Assembly (NCBI GenBank): GCA_947632645.1
Contig: CANRQB010000001.1
Coordinates: forward strand, 1 to 64,000
Length of the DNA: 64,000 nucleotides
Direction of reading: 5' to 3'
DNA from: an uncultured Clostridia bacterium
GTDB lineage: Bacteria > Bacillota > Clostridia > Christensenellales > UBA1242
Positions 51,346 to 60,407 of this stretch are shown in pieces. The position numbers and the translations under genes are program-made. A model generated the notes under the pieces. It made no database searches, was not told where the DNA came from, and saw nothing but the letters and a program-made list of their open reading frames with translations. Position 1 is the first letter of the stretch. The number at the start of each line of letters is the position of its first letter.

Positions 51346-52032
51346 CATTCTAATTAGCGACAAAACACTGGTTAAAAGTGCGGCAACATATGTCCACGCA
51401 GCGGCGGATAAAACCTTTTTTGCAGCGGCCGCTTCATCCACATCCATTTCTCCTGTGGCAAGCAGCATTTTGTAGGCGCGCTTGCTGGCGTTTAACTCGA
51501 TAGGTAGGGTTATTAAGCAAAACAATATATTAAGCGAATACAGCCCAAGCCCAATATAAACTAGCCAATCGGCTGCGGTGTTGGCGTAAATCATTTCCAA
51601 AATTAAACCAATTAAAATTGTTGGCCAAACAAAATACCCAACAAAGTTAATTAGTGGCACCAAAATGTTTCTTAGTTTAATAAGCCCATAGCCGGTTTTG
51701 TGTTGGATAACATGTCCAATTTCGTGCGCGGTTACCCCAACGGCAGAAATTGTGCTTTGCTCGTACACACTGTCGGATAAACTTATTGTGTTGGTTTGCG
51801 GATTAAAATTATCTGTTAGCTCGCCCTTTATGTGCGTTATTTTTACATCGCTATAGCCCGCGCCGTCTAGCATATATCGCGCAACATTTTTTGCCGTTAA
51901 GCCATGCTTTGTTTGCACCTTGCTATATTCATTAAAAGTGGTGTACACTTTGGTTTGCGCCCAAATACCCAAAATAATACCGGGCAACATAACAAAACCT
52001 AAAATCCAATAAATGGTGTAAATTCCAAACAT
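51304..52032 (-). CDS. YugP-type zinc membrane peptidase
   Basis: 242 residues. Metal motif HEIGHVIQH (about 111-119) within VGVTAHEIG, flanked by membrane segments at the N-terminus (IYWILGFVMLPGIILGIWA) and in the C-terminal half. Belongs to the Zn-dependent protease_2 (YugP) family, of unknown substrate. Start ATG follows TAGGAG; promoter at 52086-52114. The 3' end overlaps alr on the other strand by 42 nt, with no terminator between. Confidence 0.9.
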   Translation of the reverse strand: MFGIYTIYWILGFVMLPGIILGIWAQTKVYTTFNEYSKVQTKHGLTAKNVARYMLDGAGYSDVKITHIKGELTDNFNPQTNTISLSDSVYEQSTISAVGVTAHEIGHVIQHKTGYGLIKLRNILVPLINFVGYFVWPTILIGLILEMIYANTAADWLVYIGLGLYSLNILFCLITLPIELNASKRAYKMLLATGEMDVDEAAAAKKVLSAAAWTYVAALLTSVLSLIRMLLMIFMVRGNGRE

Positions 52033-52336
52033 AAATTCTCCTATATTTATTTTATTTTAAATAATTAAAATTATCCTATAAATATATAATAGCAAAAATA
52101 TTAAAAAAAGTCAATAATTTAAATTAATATTAAAATAAATTTTTTATATTACAAAATAAAATAGCAATAAATGTATATAAATACTAAAAAATAGGTTTTT
52201 TAATTAATTTATTATATTTTAGGTTTATAAAATTAAAATATTTTTAAAAAATATTAAAAAAATGTTAAAAAATATTAGTATTTAATATTTATTTGTGTTA
52301 TAATAAAATTAATAAATTATTTATTAAGGGGTTTTT
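52033..52336. other. AT-rich divergent promoter region
   Basis: No gene. On the minus strand TTGACT-17-TATTAT (52114-52086) serves the YugP gene; on the plus strand TGTGTTATAAT (TATAAT 52299-52304) probably serves the AT-hook gene. The middle is low-complexity A/T sequence. Confidence 0.65.
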
Positions 52337-54673
52337 ATGAATAATTTTATTTTCACCTTTTTTGATAGCATAAGCAGCTACATAAGTTTTAATCAAATTT
52401 TGTTTATAACTTTGGGCTTGTTTTTGTTTACTATGTTTGTGGTTATAATCACCACCTCTCGCAGTTACGAGGCAAAGCTTATCAAATCGATAAACCGATT
52501 TAACAACTATTTCAGCAACAACCCTCAACTTACCGAAGATAACCTGCTGCAATTTAACAAGATGATGAAAAGCTCTAGGGTGCCTCGCCTAATTTGCAAG
52601 CAATGGCAACAATTTGTGCTATATCGCGAGGGCAAAGCAAGCAGCTATCTTTCATACGAAATCTGCGTTAACAATCCACTTAAAAACAGCTCGTACAAAC
52701 GCGATGTTAAGGTTATGAATTTGGTTAGCTATCTAATTGCATTTTTGTCGTTTATAGTAAATGTCTTTTGCGCTTACGAGCTAGATGTTGTAACTATGTT
52801 CCAGTTTATATTCTTAGGCCCAGTTATTGTGCTTATATTAAACTGGCTTGTAAGTGTAATATTAACAATAAAGTATAACGCAATTGTAAACGATGTAAAC
52901 CAAACATTTGCCTTTTTCCAAGTTAATATAGATAAGGCCACGCAAACCATTCCAGAGTATGTGGATTACGAAGTGTTGTTTGAAAAATCCGAAATTAAAC
53001 GTGGCATACCAATTTTGTACGCGTATCTTCAAAAGCGTGCAGAGGACGAAAAGCGTGAGTTAGAGCGTGCTAGGCTTAAAAATGTAGAGCACGAAAAATT
53101 TAACTTTGACGAAGCGGGTGTGGAATCCAGCTTGGTGCTAGAGCGTGCCATGCAAGAGGCAGAAAATTATATTGCCGAGCGTAAAAAGTACATGGAGGAC
53201 ACCTCGCAGGTTAACAACGAAATTAATCAGGAAGATTTAAACTATCGCGAAATTACCAAAGAGTATCAACGTCAAATGCAGGTTAGTAAAGAAAGCTTTA
53301 ACAACTTTAAAGATCAGCTAAGCGAAGCATCCTCTACAATCGAAGCAAACTACCTTAAAAAGCAACAACAACAAGAGTTGGATCGTCAGCGCAATTTGGA
53401 GCGTGACTACGATGCAGCAACCGAGCGTCATAAAAAGGCAATCGAAAGCCTACAGCAGGAGTTAAGCGAACTGGAAAAAAGCATAAATGCTTCCCGCTCG
53501 GCACTGGAAAAAGCCATGATGAGCGAGTTTGCAACTTATGGCAGCAAGGTGTACGATGCAGCACATAAACTGGCAACCTATCGCGAGCAAGAAAAGGTTA
53601 CCGATCTTAAAAAAGAAATTAAGCAGTTAGAAGAAAAGATTGTGCTACTAAATCAAAACAAACCAACCGATGCAGATGACGGAAGTGCTACTGTAGATCA
53701 AAATTTAATTTGGCCAACAGTAGAGGACGAGCAAATAGAATCTGCCAAGCAAGAGGAAGAGGTTACCAAACAACCAACCGAGCCAATAGTGGATAAGCCA
53801 GCCGAGCCAGTGGTACAGCCAGTTGGTGAGGCACAAAAGGTAGAACCGCTAGAGGAAGATGATAGCGATGACTGGGATTTTGAGTTTGACGACGACGAAG
53901 ACAATACCGAGCCACAACAAGAGCAAGTGGAAAATGATGCGCCAAATGCTTTAGAGGCAGGCATAACCTTTAATTATTTGGATGAGGCCCCAACTTCTAA
54001 TTCAACTTATACTCCAGCGCAAGAGCAACCAGTTGAACAACCAGTCGAAGAGGTTGAGCAGTCAGCCGAACAAGTTAACGAGCAGCCAGTCGAAGAGGTT
54101 GAGCAGTCAGCCGAACAAGCAATTGAGCAGACAACAGAAGAGGTTAAGCAAGAGCCAACCGAAGTTAAGCCAAGGAAAAAGGCAGGGCGGCCAAGAAAAG
54201 AGGTTTCTCCAGACGAACTAAATAAGCCAAAACGCCCACGCGGCAGGCCCAAAAAAGAAGTTGACGAGGCAGAGCTAGAAAAACCAAAACGTCCACGTGG
54301 CAGGCCTAAAAAACAAGAAGTGGTAAGCGAGCCAGCCAATACTGTGGCAAAGCGTGGCAGGCCCAAAAAGGAAGAGGCAGTAAGCGAACTAACAACCGAG
54401 CAGGCCGCACCGGCTAAAAAACGTGGTAGACCAAGAAAGGTTATAATAATAGAAGAAGAGACACCAGCCGAAGCACCTAAAAAACGCGGCCGGCCAAGAA
54501 AGATAGTTGTGCGCGAAATACCAAAAGATAGCACAATTTTGCCACCATCTATAACCGATATAGACGAATATTTAAAGGCAATAGATAACCAAATTGCCGA
54601 GGAAAATTTAAAAATAGAGCAGTCACAAAAAGAGTTGGAAAAAAATTCAACCATTAGGCGCAGAAAAAAATAA
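52337..54673 (+). CDS. Membrane-anchored coiled-coil protein with six AT-hooks
   Basis: 778 residues, ATG after TTAAGGGG. Order: membrane helix 1 (about 20-40); a ~90-residue loop; helices 2 and 3 (about 128-147 and 152-179); a long charged helical/coiled-coil region (about 230-450, KRAEDEKRELERARL...); an acidic stretch (DDSDDWDFEFDDDEDN, about 515-530); Glu/Gln/Val repeats (about 560-605); then six AT-hook cores between about 611 and 725 (AGRPRK, RGRPKK three times, RGRPRK twice). AT-hooks bind the minor groove of A/T-rich DNA; the layout suggests tethering of this AT-rich chromosome to the membrane. The combination is inferred to be unusual; no named family recognised. Confidence 0.85.
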   Translation: MNNFIFTFFDSISSYISFNQILFITLGLFLFTMFVVIITTSRSYEAKLIKSINRFNNYFSNNPQLTEDNLLQFNKMMKSSRVPRLICKQWQQFVLYREGKASSYLSYEICVNNPLKNSSYKRDVKVMNLVSYLIAFLSFIVNVFCAYELDVVTMFQFIFLGPVIVLILNWLVSVILTIKYNAIVNDVNQTFAFFQVNIDKATQTIPEYVDYEVLFEKSEIKRGIPILYAYLQKRAEDEKRELERARLKNVEHEKFNFDEAGVESSLVLERAMQEAENYIAERKKYMEDTSQVNNEINQEDLNYREITKEYQRQMQVSKESFNNFKDQLSEASSTIEANYLKKQQQQELDRQRNLERDYDAATERHKKAIESLQQELSELEKSINASRSALEKAMMSEFATYGSKVYDAAHKLATYREQEKVTDLKKEIKQLEEKIVLLNQNKPTDADDGSATVDQNLIWPTVEDEQIESAKQEEEVTKQPTEPIVDKPAEPVVQPVGEAQKVEPLEEDDSDDWDFEFDDDEDNTEPQQEQVENDAPNALEAGITFNYLDEAPTSNSTYTPAQEQPVEQPVEEVEQSAEQVNEQPVEEVEQSAEQAIEQTTEEVKQEPTEVKPRKKAGRPRKEVSPDELNKPKRPRGRPKKEVDEAELEKPKRPRGRPKKQEVVSEPANTVAKRGRPKKEEAVSELTTEQAAPAKKRGRPRKVIIIEEETPAEAPKKRGRPRKIVVREIPKDSTILPPSITDIDEYLKAIDNQIAEENLKIEQSQKELEKNSTIRRRKK

Positions 54674-54698
54674 AGGAAGGGCAGCCTTCCTTTTTTAA
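54674..54698. terminator. Bidirectional terminator
   Basis: AAAGGAAGG-GCAG-CCTTCCTTT with T run, between convergent genes. Confidence 0.92.
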
Positions 54699-54714
54699 TT
54701 GTTAAAGTGATGTG

Positions 54715-55248
54715 CTAAATTACAAATTTTTTAATTTCTGCATTATTAAAATTCCAGCCACGGATGTTTTTATAATCTTTATCGTTACCACAAATTAAAT
54801 CCGCTAGTATAGATGCGGTTGCGTTGTGCGTAACAACAAGCACCGCATTATAGTTTTGTGTTTTTAGCTGTTGCAAAAATTTTTTGCACCTTAGTTTAAG
54901 CTCCTCAAAGTTTTCCATGCCGCAAGCTTTGCTTCTTTGTGCGCGAAGTTTTTGCTCCTCTAAGGTAAAACTATCCTTGTGGCGGCCGGCAAAAATACCC
55001 TGATCTATTTCGGTTAGCAAGTTGTTTTTTATAACTTTTTTATTGCTAACATTCATAATATTTGCAGTTTGCACCGCGCGAAATACTGGCGAGCAGATTA
55101 TAACATCAATAGGGGTGTTTTTAAATTGTTGTGCCTTTAAATACACTTCTTGTTTGCCACGCAAAGAAAGCCGATTTTGATTTCTGCCCTGGGTTATTCC
55201 TTTTTCGTTCCAAACGGTGGTGCCATGTCGCATAATGTAAACTATCAT
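54715..55248 (-). CDS. Histidine-phosphatase/phosphoglycerate-mutase-type enzyme
   Basis: 177 residues. Catalytic RHG in IMRHGTTVWNEKG (about 7-9), QGRNQNRLSLRG, the proton donor region ITEIDQGIFAGR and the second His in VVTHNATAS (about 140). Fits the cofactor-dependent phosphoglycerate mutase superfamily, often a phosphatase such as CobC-type or PhoE-type; substrate unknown. The ATG is 7 nt from the stop of the DUF1858 gene upstream, so co-transcribed with it. Confidence 0.9.
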   Translation of the reverse strand: MIVYIMRHGTTVWNEKGITQGRNQNRLSLRGKQEVYLKAQQFKNTPIDVIICSPVFRAVQTANIMNVSNKKVIKNNLLTEIDQGIFAGRHKDSFTLEEQKLRAQRSKACGMENFEELKLRCKKFLQQLKTQNYNAVLVVTHNATASILADLICGNDKDYKNIRGWNFNNAEIKKFVI

Positions 55249-55255
55249 TTTGCCT

Positions 55256-55459
55256 CTACGAATTTAAAGCTTTTAACAGTGCTTTACAATCTATATCATG
55301 CACTTCGCACGCTTCTTCCAGCGTTTCCATCTGGCTTGCTGGGCAACCAAAACAATGGAAGCCAAAACTAAAAAATATTTCTGCTGCATCTTCACGCGCA
55401 TTTAAAATATCTATTATAATATCTGTTTTTTTAAAGTTATATTTCTTTTTAGTAGCCAT
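55256..55459 (-). CDS. DUF1858-domain protein
   Basis: 67 residues with HCFGCPASQMETLEEACEVHD (about 34-54), the Cys-containing signature of the DUF1858 (ScdA N-terminal-like) family, usually linked to iron-sulfur repair or hybrid-cluster proteins. ATG follows AAAGGAG. Promoter on the minus strand TTGATT-16-TATAAT (55546-55519). Co-transcribed with the phosphatase gene downstream. Confidence 0.85.
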   Translation of the reverse strand: MATKKKYNFKKTDIIIDILNAREDAAEIFFSFGFHCFGCPASQMETLEEACEVHDIDCKALLKALNS

Positions 55460-55518
55460 AAATCTCCTTTAATAGTGCCCATTAGGTAGGCACAAACTAA
55501 ATTATCTTTAGTAATTAT

Positions 55519-55546
55519 ATTATAGCACAAATTTAAAATAAATCAA
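55519..55546 (-). promoter_or_regulatory. Promoter of the DUF1858-phosphatase pair
   Basis: Minus strand TTGATT (55546-55541), 16-nt spacer, TATAAT (55524-55519). Confidence 0.7.
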
Positions 55547-55581
55547 TTATTTTTAAATAATTTAAAAAAATCGTTTATTAT

Positions 55582-55610
55582 TTGACATTATTTCAAAAAC
55601 TAGATATACT
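55582..55610 (+). promoter_or_regulatory. Leaderless-type promoter of ltaS-like gene
   Basis: TTGACA (55582-55587), 17-nt spacer, TATACT (55605-55610), 6 nt to the ATG at 55617. Confidence 0.85.
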
Positions 55611-55616
55611 AATATT

Positions 55617-57839
55617 ATGTCAAAAACGCTTAGAAACAAGTTTTATTTGTTTTTATATTTTGTAATAGGCTCCATAATTTTGGAGTTTGTTAATTTTGTT
55701 ATATTAGATTTTGGCTTTTTTCCACAATATTTTTTGTACGATTTATCTATAGTGGCTGTAATTGCAATGATTGCATTTATTTTGCCGCACTATACAGCGC
55801 AATATATAGCTTCTACAATAATGCTGGGTGTGCATGCAGTGCTTATTTATGCCAACTATTCACTATACAATATATACACTGGCGATTTGCTTTCGTTTGA
55901 CCTTTTCACCTTGCTAAAGGAGGCAGGCGCAGCAATGACTACAAGTTTTGTATATTTTTCTATAGTCTTTCAAATAGTGTTGGTGTTTTTGTTTATAGCT
56001 ATAGTTGGCTTTTTAATTTTAAAATTTTGCCTTAAGGATAAATATAGTTTAAAAAATCAATTTTCTATTGCAACAGTGTTTACCTTTTTGGGCGTTCAGC
56101 TACTTTCGCTATCTGTGTGCGGTGCATATAGGGCAAAATTAAAGCCAAGCAGCTACAACAACAATATGCAGGATTATGTTTTTTCGGATTCGTTTTACAT
56201 GCACACCGACATTATTAAGGAAAATAGTTTTAAAAAATACGGTACTTACGGCTTTTACTTAAACATGATATTTAACACCAATCACAACCAAAACAAGGCA
56301 GTAAAAAGGGCAGCGTTAGATTATTTTAATAAAGGGGCAACCTACTCTAGCAGCGATGTTTTTGGTGTGGATAGGGGCAATAATGTTATTGTTATTATGA
56401 TGGAATCACTAGAGTGGTTTGCCTTTGAAAATGGCAATTATAATTATCCGGTTAGCGAATTTTCAGACGAGCTAACACCAAACATATATAGCTTAATTGC
56501 TGGCAGCAATAGCGAGCCAAACACGCCAGAGGATAAAAGGGCAATTGTTGCAAATCACTTTTTTGCGAAATCAAAAACCAATATATCAGAAGGGTATGGC
56601 ATTATAGGCAACTATCCAGTTGGGCAAAATTTATATAGCCTGATACAAAACGAACCAGACGAGGCATTTGGCTACACCCTTCCAAACATATTAAAACAAC
56701 AGGGATATGTAACAAACTATGTGCACTCCAACACACTCTCCTTTTACGATAGGGATAAAACTCATAAACACTTGGGCTTTGATAATTTGGTGGGTAAAGA
56801 AAGTATTTTAGACGAAGATGGCAAACAAAAATATGAAGATTTGGCATTCTATCACTGGATTAATGAAGAAACTTTTGTTTCCGAGGCGATGGATGGCATA
56901 GTGCCAAAACAGGCAAATGAAGTAGAGTTTGGGGATGATAAGCAAAAATTTTTTACCTATTATCTAAATGTATCTTCGCATGGCAACTATTACGATAACG
57001 CCAATAACCAAGACCAACTTAAATATAAAAATTATATCAAATATGGCAAAAATTGCGTGCTTGATGAGGATGGATATTACATTTTGGATCCGCTTTTAGA
57101 GGACACTCCAGCCAGTGAACTTTACACGGAATGGTACTCAAATGTGCTTAAAAATTATGGCAGTTTAGAAGATGACAAATATGTGGCAAACGATTTAACC
57201 AACCAAATTGTAAACTATATGTGCGGGGCAAAAGGGCTAGATGCCGCAATTGGGGTTATTATAAAACAGCTTAAGGATTATCAAATTTTGGATGATACCA
57301 CGCTGGTTTTGTATGCCGACCACTATGCGTATTATGATAGTTTAAGCAACAAAATAAAAAGTATATCGCTAACCGAAAGCGATAGGAGTGTAGAACTTAC
57401 TACAATTCCATTTATACTTTCTAGCCCAGGGCTTAAAAACATGAATACAGTGCCATATGTTTCGCATGGGCAGGGCTATGACTATATAGATAAATTTTGT
57501 TCGGCATACGATATAATTCCAACTGTGCTAGATTTACTTGGCATTCCATTTAACACAAGGCTGTATTTGGGTAACTCGCTGTTTAATCCAGAGCGCACAA
57601 CCTATAAAGCCTTAGTGGGCGATCATGAAGAGGTGCACACCATGAACGTGTACTATTCTAACATTGGCGGGCTTTATTGCCAAGATGTATTCACATCTAA
57701 TTTAAAGGATTACATCGCACAAAACAAAATAAGCCAGCAAACACTGTTGGAATTTATAAACCGTGTTACAGATAAGGTTGTTAATGTATTTTATCTAGAC
57801 ATTTTAAACAACAATAATCTATTCCCTTTGTTAACATAA
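55617..57839 (+). CDS. ltaS: LtaS-type lipoteichoic acid synthase / phosphoglycerol transferase
   Basis: 740 residues. Five N-terminal membrane segments (about 10-170), then an extracellular sulfatase-fold domain: metal-binding Glu in VIVIMMESLEWF (about 262), catalytic Thr likely in AKSKTNISEGYG (about 322), LYADHYAYY (about 563) and SHGQGYDYIDK. LtaS polymerises glycerol-phosphate on a glycolipid anchor; related enzymes add phosphoethanolamine or phosphoglycerol to other glycans, so the acceptor is uncertain. No ribosome site; leaderless mRNA expected. Confidence 0.9.
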   Translation: MSKTLRNKFYLFLYFVIGSIILEFVNFVILDFGFFPQYFLYDLSIVAVIAMIAFILPHYTAQYIASTIMLGVHAVLIYANYSLYNIYTGDLLSFDLFTLLKEAGAAMTTSFVYFSIVFQIVLVFLFIAIVGFLILKFCLKDKYSLKNQFSIATVFTFLGVQLLSLSVCGAYRAKLKPSSYNNNMQDYVFSDSFYMHTDIIKENSFKKYGTYGFYLNMIFNTNHNQNKAVKRAALDYFNKGATYSSSDVFGVDRGNNVIVIMMESLEWFAFENGNYNYPVSEFSDELTPNIYSLIAGSNSEPNTPEDKRAIVANHFFAKSKTNISEGYGIIGNYPVGQNLYSLIQNEPDEAFGYTLPNILKQQGYVTNYVHSNTLSFYDRDKTHKHLGFDNLVGKESILDEDGKQKYEDLAFYHWINEETFVSEAMDGIVPKQANEVEFGDDKQKFFTYYLNVSSHGNYYDNANNQDQLKYKNYIKYGKNCVLDEDGYYILDPLLEDTPASELYTEWYSNVLKNYGSLEDDKYVANDLTNQIVNYMCGAKGLDAAIGVIIKQLKDYQILDDTTLVLYADHYAYYDSLSNKIKSISLTESDRSVELTTIPFILSSPGLKNMNTVPYVSHGQGYDYIDKFCSAYDIIPTVLDLLGIPFNTRLYLGNSLFNPERTTYKALVGDHEEVHTMNVYYSNIGGLYCQDVFTSNLKDYIAQNKISQQTLLEFINRVTDKVVNVFYLDILNNNNLFPLLT

Positions 57840-57870
57840 AAAGCGCATTTTAGGTGCGTTTTTTTGTTGC
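57838..57870 (+). terminator. Intrinsic terminator
   Basis: AAAGCGCA-TTTTAGG-TGCGTTTT and T run, immediately after the stop. Confidence 0.82.
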
Positions 57871-57979
57871 TTATATTAATTTTTGGTGATATAATTATTT
57901 AAATAGACATATTTTGTTTTTTGTGTTGTTCAATTTTGTGTTTTGCCGCTATATAATTTAGGTGTAAAGGAGGTAGAAC

Positions 57980-58333
57980 ATGAATACAGATAAAATTTAT
58001 GCCGAACATATTGCAAACGAATATGCTCCAAAGGACACAACAAAGGTTAAGCAACTTAAAAAATTGGACAACAAAGCCAAACTGCCATCCACAATTTTTG
58101 CCTACACATTTGGTATAATTAGTGCGCTTGTGTTGGGTGTTGGCATGTGCCTGGCGATGAAAGTTATTGGCTCGTCTGTTGCTACTATGGTTGTTGGCAT
58201 TATTGTTGGTGTGCTTGGCATTGCTGGATGCGCGGTTAACTATTTTATCTACAAAAAAATGCGCGAACACGGCAAGGCAAAATATGGCTCGGATATTATG
58301 CAACTGGCAAAAGAAATTAGCGAAGAAGAATAG
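57980..58333 (+). CDS. Small two-helix membrane protein
   Basis: 117 residues. A charged N-terminus with a KQLKKLDNKAKLP motif (about 25-37) is followed by two membrane segments (about 41-60 and 67-86) and a helical tail (YKKMREHGKAKYGSDIMQLAKEI). It belongs to a family common in Bacillota, sometimes annotated as 'dihydropteridine reductase'; I see no nucleotide-binding motif to support that. ATG after AAAGGAGG. First gene of a three-gene unit with a TetR regulator. Confidence 0.75.
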   Translation: MNTDKIYAEHIANEYAPKDTTKVKQLKKLDNKAKLPSTIFAYTFGIISALVLGVGMCLAMKVIGSSVATMVVGIIVGVLGIAGCAVNYFIYKKMREHGKAKYGSDIMQLAKEISEEE

Positions 58334-58349
58334 TAAAGGAGAAAGTGCT

Positions 58350-58973
58350 ATGAATAAATCGGAAAGCAAATACTACAACACCTCACTTTTGATGAATCAG
58401 GCACTTATTGAATTATTAAACAAAAAGGAATACGAGTTTTTAACAATAAAAGAAATTTGCAAAAAGGCGGGGGTTAATCGCTCCACCTTTTATTTACATT
58501 ACGACAATATTGACGACCTGTTACAAGAAACCATCGAAAATTTAAACAAAGAATTCAACTCTTGTTTTAATAATGAGGATAAGGATTTACAGGGTAAAAT
58601 AAGCGGCAAACAAAAAGAGGATTTAATTTTAATCACTCCAAAATATTTAATGCCATATCTTAGCCATGTTAAACAGCATAAACTGGTGTATCAGGTGTCG
58701 GCAAAACACCCAGCGCTTATGAAATCTATAGAAAAATATGGTTATTTGCAAAACAAAGTGCTGTATCCTATATTTGATATTTTTAAAATTAATAAAGACG
58801 AGCAAAAATACCTTTCTGCCTATTATATCTCGGGTGTTTATGCAATTGTAAACGAGTGGATTAAGGGCGGCTGTAAGGATAGCGAAGATATGATTTGTGA
58901 TCTTATTATAAAATGCGTGCGACCTATTGAGGAGAGGGATGAGCTTAAAAGAGCGGATAAACAAGATAAATAA
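58350..58973 (+). CDS. TetR-family transcription regulator
   Basis: 207 residues from ATG 58350 (after AAAGGAG); the longer frame from 58167 lies in the previous gene. The helix-turn-helix is LTIKEICKKAGVNRSTFYLHY (about 31-51), with a C-terminal TetR_C domain as found in Bacillota regulators of this shape. It is 16 nt after the small membrane protein and overlaps the next gene by 35 nt, so it most likely regulates this operon. Confidence 0.9.
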   Translation: MNKSESKYYNTSLLMNQALIELLNKKEYEFLTIKEICKKAGVNRSTFYLHYDNIDDLLQETIENLNKEFNSCFNNEDKDLQGKISGKQKEDLILITPKYLMPYLSHVKQHKLVYQVSAKHPALMKSIEKYGYLQNKVLYPIFDIFKINKDEQKYLSAYYISGVYAIVNEWIKGGCKDSEDMICDLIIKCVRPIEERDELKRADKQDK

Positions 58974-59595
58974 CTTTAAGTATAAAACGGTGTTTATGCT
59001 TGTTTTTTCGCTTGCCATAAATTTTGGGTTTATTGGGTATAATGCATATTTGGGGTTTAGGTTTTCCGATGCGTTTGCAATTGGTATATCGGTTTATTAT
59101 TTTGTGCTGTTTTGGGTTAAGCTTGCTACGCTTATTGTGGAAAATAGTGTGGCAAATAAAGATGACGATATTAAGTATAAAAAACGGGTTACAAACTATA
59201 AAATTTCATCAATTTTTGTGTTTTTTATCGATTTTTGCCTAATTGCGCCCATAATTTTAATGGTGGTTAGGCCAAAAGATGTTAAATTTGGGCTTATACC
59301 CGCAATAGCCATGGCAACCTATTGCGTTTATAAAATTGTTATGGCGATAATAAACTATAGGCTCGCAAAAAAATCCAACAACCCAACCACTGTTTTATTA
59401 AAGGAAATAGATATTATTGGCGCAATTGTTTCAGTTTTAAACCTGCAACACACATTAATTATGGTTAACGGCGGCATGACAAAAAGTATGCAAACACTAT
59501 CGCTAATAACCAGCATTGGATTTATTGTGCTAATAATTGTGTTTTCAATACTATCATTTATAAAAAACAAAAACTATTTTAAAAATAGTTTGTAA
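58939..59595 (+). CDS. Five- or six-helix membrane protein, unknown
   Basis: 218 residues from ATG 58939 (after GAGGAGAGGG), inside the end of tetR. Hydrophobic segments at about 17-37, 43-66, 91-112, 120-138, 160-178 and 187-207; KSSIFV-type charged loops between. No known family recognised. As the last gene of a unit with a TetR repressor, it may be a transporter-like target, but there is no transport motif to prove it. Confidence 0.75.
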   Translation: MSLKERINKINNFKYKTVFMLVFSLAINFGFIGYNAYLGFRFSDAFAIGISVYYFVLFWVKLATLIVENSVANKDDDIKYKKRVTNYKISSIFVFFIDFCLIAPIILMVVRPKDVKFGLIPAIAMATYCVYKIVMAIINYRLAKKSNNPTTVLLKEIDIIGAIVSVLNLQHTLIMVNGGMTKSMQTLSLITSIGFIVLIIVFSILSFIKNKNYFKNSL

Positions 59596-59625
59596 TTTGC
59601 TGAATTTTAACAAAAAAACCAAATT

Positions 59626-59660
59626 GATTTCCAATTTGCATTTAAGATTGGAAATTTTTT
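59626..59660 (+). terminator. Terminator of the TetR operon
   Basis: TTTCCAAT / ATTGGAAA stem with an 11-nt loop and six T. Confidence 0.88.
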
Positions 59661-59674
59661 ATTTTAGCAAAGTT

Positions 59675-59890
59675 CCCATGCGTAGATAAACACAATTTAA
59701 ATACTTTACCCGCTGCAGTGCGTCACAAACTGCACATTTGCTAAATTTATTTGGCAAGCAAATAAATTGTAAGCCTATGCTTGCTTGTTCCTTTTACACT
59801 TCGAAAATTTTAAATTTTCTTGTGTATTTTATAGGCCTACGAAGTGCCCAAGCGTAGAGATGCACAATTCAAAACTTTGCCCACTGCAGT
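59675..59890 (+). repeat. Family B direct repeat unit, two copies
   Basis: Copy 1 at 59675-59719 and copy 2 at 59847-59890 share the frame CCCA-(T/A)GCGTAGA-...-CACAATT-...-ACTTT(A/G)CCC(G/A)CTGCAGT, about 80% identical over 45 nt. Copy 2 leads directly into the hairpin at 59928. Confidence 0.75.
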
Positions 59891-59983
59891 TCTCTAGCGC
59901 AGGAAAACACAATTCAGGAAAGGATTTATCAAGGGAAACCAGTAGGTGTCCCTTGATAGCACGGGCAACCGCCCAATAATGAA

Positions 59984-60012
59984 AAAAGCGATTTTTCATC
60001 GCTTTTGATAAA
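59984..60012 (-). terminator. Terminator of tRNA-Asn
   Basis: Minus strand AAAGCGAT-GAAAA-ATCGCTTTTTT, 20-50 nt downstream of the tRNA 3' end. Confidence 0.9.
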
Positions 60013-60032
60013 AAAGGGCGCGTTGCCCGCGC

Positions 60033-60107
60033 TGGCGCCCCGAGTAGGGCTCGAACCTACAACCTATCGGTTAACAGCCGAGTGCTCCACCATTGAGCTA
60101 TCGAGGC
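60033..60107 (-). tRNA. tRNA-Asn (GUU)
   Basis: On the minus strand the sequence folds into a full cloverleaf: acceptor GCCTCGA / TCGGGGC, anticodon stem TCGG-CTGTTAA-CCGA with anticodon GTT, T arm GTAGG-TTCGAGC-CCTAC, and an encoded CCA end. The promoter is at 60119-60147 and the terminator at 59984, so it is transcribed alone. Confidence 0.97.
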
Positions 60108-60118
60108 ATTGCGTTATG

Positions 60119-60147
60119 ATTATACTATAATATTTTTTTAATGTCAA
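60119..60147 (-). promoter_or_regulatory. Promoter of tRNA-Asn
   Basis: Minus strand TTGACA (60147-60142), 17-nt spacer, TATAAT (60124-60119): consensus on both boxes. Confidence 0.9.
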
Positions 60148-60407
60148 CAATTTTTTAAAAATTTTTTTAACTTTTTTATTTAATATATCCTTATATAATA
60201 TATTATATATAAAATGTATTATATATTAAAGTATTAAAGAGTGATTATAAGAGCATAATTCAAAAAATTTACTTACGGCAGTTCCCCTGCGCAGGAAGTC
60301 ACATTTCAGGAAAAGAAGTCATGAAGGAAAACCAGCTGGTGTTCCTTCATAGAGAAGGAGCAAACAAACTTCAGGCTTACAATTAATTTGCTTGCAAATT
60401 AATTTAG

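Larger units (their letters stand above)
59661..60032. other. Gap with family B repeats before tRNA-Asn
   Basis: No gene with a start site is seen. The stretch holds two direct copies of a ~45-bp unit, an element that recurs inverted beyond the tRNA, a structured hairpin, and the tRNA terminator. All are listed separately. Confidence 0.75.
59886..60363 (+). repeat. Structured family B hairpin units, two copies
   Basis: Units at 59886-59968 and 60277-60363 share GCAGTTC-...-GCGCAGGAA and CA-TTCAGGAAA before a hairpin. Hairpin 1: ATCAAGGGA (59928-59936), loop AACCAGTAGGTG, TCCCTTGAT. Hairpin 2: ATGAAGGAA (60321-60329), loop AACCAGCTGGTG, TTCCTTCAT. Two positions differ in both arms so that pairing is kept (C-G to G-C, G-C to A-T), and the loop is conserved. 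This pattern suggests the RNA or DNA fold is under selection. Confidence 0.75.

Noticed and set aside
54007-54654. 215-residue minus-strand frame opposite the AT-hook region
   Set aside because: A Ser/Gly/Cys-rich shadow of the repetitive Pro/Lys/Arg coding sequence on the plus strand; no ribosome site or family match.
57980-58333. Annotation as dihydropteridine reductase
   Set aside because: Only two membrane helices and charged tails are seen, with no nucleotide-binding or catalytic motif.
59785-59979. 64-residue frame inside family B repeats
   Set aside because: No ribosome site or promoter; the conserved feature is stem pairing, not codons.
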